Under the pieces are notes generated by a model. It was not told the origin of the DNA. It did no database searches and was given only the letters and a program-made list of their open reading frames with translations. Of a stretch of DNA of 64,000 bases, positions 59,668 to 64,000 are shown one piece after another (position 1 is the stretch's first letter; each line of letters begins with the position of its first letter). The position numbers and the translations under genes are program-made. Source of the DNA: Flaccisagitta enflata. Taxonomy: Eukaryota; Chaetognatha; Sagittoidea; Aphragmophora. Where the stretch lies: contig OZ231126.1 in assembly GCA_965153355.1 (NCBI GenBank), positions 107,012,001 to 107,076,000 of the forward strand. The letters run 5' to 3'.

Positions 59668-59755
59668 AAGAAAGAGAGAGAGAGCAAGAAAGAGAGCGAA
59701 AGACGGAGAGAGAAAGAGAAAGAAAGAGGGAGAGAGAAAGAGAAGAAGGCCATTT
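59622..59755. repeat. (GA)n / GAAAGA purine tract at the LINE 5' end
   Basis: About 44 bp pure GA, then interrupted GA/GAAA. Confidence 0.96.
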
Positions 59756-59949
59756 TGACTCAGAGTCGATTTCTCAGAGAAGTTAAGTCACAAGTTGAAG
59801 AATGAGAAAAACTAACATATTCAAGCAATAAAACACACTTTAATCACCATAAATTCTATGTTTTTATGAATTAAGTAAAATTAAAATGCCCTTAATCTAT
59901 CCTCCAGTTTATGTCGTCTTTGCTCCCACGCTACTGTACACAAAAAGCA

Positions 59950-60063
59950 TCTAAAATGCTTGTTTTCCCACTTTTCAATTGGCGGTCACGGACCAAAGGA
60001 TGAACCAATGGATAGACCAACGGACGGACGGATGGACAAAGCCTCATAAGAATTGTGTGAGAA

Positions 60064-60065
<2 letters not shown>
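59950..60065 (+). repeat. Dispersed repeat, GGACGGACGGATGGACAAAG subfamily
   Basis: ATGCTTGTTTTCCCACTTTTC then GGACCAA and GGACGG units and AAAGCCTC, as in the 50672 copy. Confidence 0.65.

Positions 60066-60070
<5 letters not shown>

Positions 60071-60151
<81 letters not shown>
60071..60151. repeat. (GA)n microsatellite
   Basis: About 40 AG units. Confidence 0.98.
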
Positions 60152-60154
<3 letters not shown>

Positions 60155-60211
60155 CAGACCATAGGTAACGTTTACTTAATACTTTTTAGATGCATCCTCG
60201 CATCTCTATAA

Positions 60212-60270
60212 GAGGGTCTGTCCGTCTGTCTGTCCATCCGTCCATCCATCCGTCCGTCCGTCCATCGGCC
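60212..60270. repeat. (TCCG/TCCA)n
   Basis: Short tetranucleotide array like those inside the dispersed repeats. Confidence 0.85.
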
Positions 60271-60968
60271 TCGGCGAGAACGTATACTAAATCAAACGAT
60301 CGATACACATGTTTTCAGAGACTTCTTTGACTCTTATGTCAGATATTCAAGCAGTTTGTCTATCTGTTAAGTCTGTTCACCCATCTGTCTAACGCGAATT
60401 TTGTTCCTCGTAAGGACACTGTCAGGACGCATCGTTGCCCGGTCGGGCTTGTTAGTTTATACAATGCAACGGACAAGCAATGGACGTGCTATGGCGCACA
60501 GAGAAAATAGTCCACTGGGCTGCGGCTGTTCTCTGATCACCTGTGCTTTGAGTCTTGACCATTGTGCACCAACCAATCAGGATCCTTCGTAACGAGCAAA
60601 CTTTTTTTTTATAAGAACCGGAAATATAAATACAAGTAATATTTCTCAAAGTTCTAAAAGTCAAATCAATGTGATGTATTTTTGCTGATATATAATATTG
60701 CAACATTTCTAATTATAAAAAAGATCTAATCAATGCAATCATATATCAAACCCCTATTTTTACAATTTTGAAAAAAAATCTCAAGGCTTCAAATGATTCC
60801 AACATTAGGAATTTTTTAAGGACAAATGAAAGTTTTATTTTGAGAGCAAAAAAATGATAATATAATATTTAAAAAATACTATTAAGATATTTAGATTTGA
60901 ATATAAAGATGAAAATTCATTATTTTAAAGATAGATATCTTTTTTGAAAACATCATTTTTTGACAAAA
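60271..60968. other. No gene recognised
   Basis: AT-rich with no supported coding sequence. Confidence 0.5.
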
Positions 60969-61676
60969 ACCCCTGAACTCACCCCTACCCCTGAACTCAC
61001 CCCTACCCCTAAACTCACCCCTACCCCTAAACTCACCCCTACCACTTAACTCACCCCTACCCCTTAACTCACCCCTACCCCTAAACTCACCCCTACCCCT
61101 AAACTCACCCCTACCCCTAAACTCACCCCTACCCCTAAACTCACCCCTACCCCTAAACTCACCCCTACCCCTAAACTCACCCCTACCCCTAAACTCACCC
61201 CTACCCCTAAACTCACCCCTACCCCTAAACTCACCCCTACCCCTAAACTCACCCCTACCCCTAAACTCACCCCTACCCCTAAACTCACCCCTACCCCTAA
61301 ACTCACCCTTACCCCTAAACTCACCCCTACCCCTAAACTCACCCCTACCCCTAAACTCACCCCTACCCCTAAACTCACCCCTACCCCTAAACTCACCCCT
61401 ACCCCTAAACTCACCCCTACCCCTAAACTCACCTCTTCCCCTAAACTCACCCCTACCCTTAAACTCACCCTTACCCTTAAACTCACCCCGACCCCTAAAT
61501 TCACTCCTACCCCTAAACTCACCCTTACCCCTAAACTCACCCCTACCTCTAAACTCACCCCTACCCCTAAACTCACCCCTACCCCTAAACTCACCCCTAC
61601 CCCTAAACTCACCCCTACCCCTAAACTCACCTCTACCTCTAAACTCACCCCTGCTCGTAAACTCACCCCTGTATTC
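60969..61676. repeat. 18-bp satellite (ACCCCTAAACTCACCCCT)
   Basis: About 39 units, telomere-like on the minus strand (TTTAGGGGTGAG). Variants cluster at both ends while the centre is homogeneous. A 266-codon minus ORF with a GRGEFR repeat is an artefact of the 18-bp period. Confidence 0.96.
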
Positions 61677-62214
61677 TAATTTATAATTCATTTCTTTTAT
61701 TGTTTAATCTCAATATTATTTTTATTTGAAAAAACTTATTTTTTTATTTTAGAACTTTTTTGTCATTATATTTAATTCCAATTTAAACTTGTTTATAAGT
61801 CTATCACCTTGTTTTTAGATTATAGGTCATTTCTTGTTAATTTGGTTCTTATAAAAGAAATTACCATCAGATTCGCATAATTTGACACATGTTCAAAGAC
61901 GGAGGTCTTCTTTCCAACGAAGCGAGACTCTTCTCGGACTTGCGATTTTTTTTTCAGTTTGAGAATGTGGGAAACAGAAGCGTAGCAAGCATAGTCATAA
62001 CAAAATCGTCTCGTGTGTAAGAATAAAACATTTTTTCATAGTACTATTAAGAAAAGTCAGAAAGCGCGCAATGTCCGCTCTCCGAATATGTAAGTCTCAT
62101 GGAAATCGAATATGATTAGCGGCCTCAGGGGGCACTTCTTAGAGGTAGTTGACCTTAAAACAAAAGGCAAATTGGAGTTGGATTGAATTTTGCTTCGAAC
62201 TTGCTTGGTCTGTA
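61677..62214. other. Right end of the 15-kb insertion, no gene recognised
   Basis: AT-rich, ending at the TCTCAGT duplication. Confidence 0.5.
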
Positions 62215-63025
62215 TCTCAGTGAACAGTGTAATTAGCAAATGTGTTAAATGTCAACAGCTTGATAAGAAAATAGCCAAAAAAATAGAAGGAGACCTTCCC
62301 ATAGAAAGAATGGCATTAGTTCCCCCATTTACCAACTGTGGACTAGATGCCCTAGGCCCCTTTCATTTAAAACATACTGGGCGCAATACCAAAAAACAAT
62401 TCGTTTTGATTGGTTGTTGCATGTCAACTAGAGCCATTGCCTTAATTCCCCTTAGAGATATGACTACATCAGCTGTCATAAATAGTTTAATTAAAATTCA
62501 TGCACAATTTCCTGCCCTCAAAAAGTTGTTCTCAGATAATAGCAGCAACTTTCGGGGGGCAGATAGAGAAATTCAAGAAGCTATGAAAGCTTTTAACAAA
62601 CAAGAAATAAACAAAAAATTAGAACAAATTAATCTAAGTTGGGAATTTGGCCCCGCCCACTGCGGTGCGGCGGGGGGAGCTTGGGAACGTCTTATTAAAA
62701 TGGTTAAAAAATTACTTAGAAGTGTCATTGGTCAACAAAATGTTGATGTAAATGACTTCGAAACTTTGCTTAGCGGTGCGGCTTTGGTCATGAATAGAAG
62801 GCCTTTGACTGCAGCAAGTGCTGATGTAAATGATACACTTCCCATTACTCCCAGTCATTTCCTTTACCCATACCTCTTCGTTGATTCCACCCATCTGATT
62901 CCTCCCTGCACAGGCGATCCAAAGACGTTGCAACACGGCTGGAAGTCTTCTCAAGCTTTGTTGGACAATTTCTGGAATCGTTTTAAGTCAGAGTACCTCA
63001 CGGAATTGACTAATAAGCGTAGGGG
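62215..63025 (+). pseudogene. pol: BEL/Pao integrase catalytic core
   Basis: Continues from 47244: SKCVKCQQ supplies the cysteine pair of the zinc finger. The core has GLDALGPF (first Asp), LFSDNSSNFRG (second Asp) and AGGAWERLIKMVK (Glu), the D,D-E set typical of BEL integrases, then NRRPLT and PSHFLYP. The frame is lost in a run of six G near 63024; a single missing base explains it. Otherwise well conserved. Confidence 0.9.
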
Positions 63026-63229
63026 GGTAATACTAAACCTATTAAAGAGGGGGCTCTCGTCTTAGTTAAGGATGACGCTGAGCCCAGGGAGTATTGGCCT
63101 TTAGGCCGCGTGGTTAAAATTTTGAATAAAGATCTCAATCACCCTCGCCGCTTTCTCATCCGTTTAGCTAATGGCAAGGTGATTGACCGCAATATTAATT
63201 CGGCTCTCGTTCTCGAACTTGATCAATGA
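63026..63229 (+). pseudogene. pol: BEL/Pao integrase C-terminal domain
   Basis: In the shifted frame the conserved BEL ending is readable: EGALVLVKDD, REYWPLGRVVKI, RFLIRLANGKVIDR and LVLELDQ, with a TGA stop at 63227-63229. This is the usual small beta-barrel domain at the end of BEL pol. Confidence 0.85.
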
Positions 63230-64000
63230 TAACCATCGAGCCGTCAACTCGATAAACCTGTTGATTTACAAAAGATTACAATCAATTTTCCGTTCTAAAA
63301 TAGAAGTTTTTTCAACTCGAATTAACATTTCATTTTTTAAAATTCAACTAGAATCTCAACTAGAATTCCGTCAACTAGAACATTTTATACTAGAATTTCA
63401 ACTAGAATCGCAAAAATTAGAATTTCATTGTGGTCTTTCTCTGGCTGAAAAATTGCTCAAAACTCGATCGTCTATCACATCTCACGTTTTAAACCTGTTA
63501 AAAACCGTTCTTTATCCAGTCCGTGGAAAAGCAATTACCTATAAACACTCAAACTCAAATTCGATCATAAATTCCGATTCATCCGACGATGAACGTGTCT
63601 CCCGGTCGTGGCGATCGGCAAGGGAGATCAGGGAAGAAAGGCGAAAGAAGGAGGAAGAGGAGACTCTTCAATTTAAGCCGATGAAAGTATTCAATGTCAC
63701 GAAGCAAAACGTGGCAAACGCTCAGGAACAGCTTGACAAACTGACCATTAGTAAAGCTCGTCAACTCTTTGAAAAGAGCAACAAAGAATTCAAGAAGCTC
63801 GCCGCCAGCGCCACCTACGTCGACACTGCTCCTTCTCCTCCTCCAAAGACTACTTCCAATCCTCTTCCTCCCTCACTTGTCTCTTCCTCATCTCCCACTC
63901 TCTCCCGCTCTTCATCCACCGCCACACTGGTCGCTTCCGATGGCGAATGGGATGAAATATCGAACAGCGAAGTTCGACCTTTGAACCTTGAGTACAAATC
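63183..64000 (+). CDS. Extra ORF overlapping and following pol, open to the window end
   Basis: One frame has no stop for 272 codons from 63183 to the end of the window, in a different frame from the integrase C-terminus it overlaps by 47 bp. Contents in order: a Leu/Gln/Glu-Phe repetitive part (IQLESQLEFRQLEHF), SDSSDDERVSRS, a highly charged Arg/Glu stretch, a probable helix (VANAQEQLDKLTISKARQLFE), a Pro/Ser-rich linker, and DGEWDEISNSE. The first ATG is at 63681. There is no signal peptide or membrane segment, so it does not look like an envelope gene. Function unknown; expression could be by frameshift from pol or from a spliced RNA. Confidence 0.55.
   Translation, partial: MTAILIRLSFSNLINDNHRAVNSINLLIYKRLQSIFRSKIEVFSTRINISFFKIQLESQLEFRQLEHFILEFQLESQKLEFHCGLSLAEKLLKTRSSITSHVLNLLKTVLYPVRGKAITYKHSNSNSIINSDSSDDERVSRSWRSAREIREERRKKEEEETLQFKPMKVFNVTKQNVANAQEQLDKLTISKARQLFEKSNKEFKKLAASATYVDTAPSPPPKTTSNPLPPSLVSSSSPTLSRSSSTATLVASDGEWDEISNSEVRPLNLEYK

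Larger units (their letters stand above)
47245..62214. mobile_element. ~15-kb nested insertion in the BEL integrase
   Basis: TCTCAGT is present at 47238-47244 and 62215-62221, a 7-bp target duplication. Deleting 14,977 bp joins GGKVSV to NSVISKC and restores frame. The terminal inverted repeat is weak at best (TAGACACC versus TACAGACC). The block contains a LINE, dispersed repeats, microsatellites and TTAGGG-like arrays, so it may be one large element or a small founder insertion enlarged by later insertions. The founder is not identified. Confidence 0.75.

Noticed and set aside
60891-61691. 266-residue ORF with a GRGEFR repeat (RGG-like protein)
   Set aside because: The 18-bp satellite period is a multiple of three, so the frame is automatically open; the overlapping frame is equally open.
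63126-64000. Envelope gene of a BEL retrovirus
   Set aside because: The downstream ORF has no signal peptide, cleavage site or membrane segment.

Overview
The window looks like repeat-rich intergenic DNA from an animal (metazoan) nuclear genome. The evidence is BEL/Pao and Ty3/Gypsy LTR retrotransposons, an APE-endonuclease LINE whose ORF1 carries an SGNH-hydrolase domain, foldback and inverted-repeat DNA elements, long microsatellites, TTAGGG-like arrays, and one gene fragment with GT-AG introns. BEL/Pao elements are known only from animals. I cannot name the species. No bacterial operon, rRNA or confident tRNA is visible.

Layout. 1-2.5 kb: decayed Ty3/Gypsy pol (RNase H and integrase). 3.0-4.9 kb, minus strand: last three exons of a spliced single-pass membrane protein, the best candidate for a host gene. 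5.9-8.2 kb: 3'-truncated LINE copy (minus). 8.6-10.4 kb: foldback structure around a TA-flanked MITE. 11-15.4 kb: dispersed repeats, a LINE scrap and a 2-kb foldback with a 20-bp tandem array. 15.9-19.0 kb: 3.1-kb element with terminal inverted repeats. 19-25 kb: a degraded coding-like stretch, a 600-bp GTT microsatellite and several copies of a ~200-bp repeat with a terminal hairpin.

25.6-37.3 kb: a structurally near-complete LTR element (TG..CA termini, 5-bp target duplication, polypurine tract). It encodes only a BEL-like Gag; where pol should be there are six consecutive minisatellites, and ten related predicted RNA hairpins sit in its 5' leader and 3' region. 37.3 kb to the end: a BEL/Pao gag-pol element with Gag, protease, RT, RNase H, integrase and an extra ORF after pol. 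It is broken by two datable insertions: a 2.6-kb A-B-A-B-A tandem inside the RT/RNase H junction (4-bp duplication), and a ~15-kb block inside the integrase (7-bp duplication). Removing either one restores the reading frame. The 15-kb block contains a nearly full-length LINE (53.1-59.6 kb, minus) bracketed by GA microsatellites, plus dispersed repeats and telomere-like arrays.

Themes. The BEL element and its gag-only relative share a similar leader, a similar Gag start, and an in-frame UGA followed by C with open sequence beyond it, which suggests stop-codon readthrough. Both LINE copies also have an ORF1 stop followed by open sequence in the same frame. Nearly everything else is dead or non-autonomous repeat material layered on itself.
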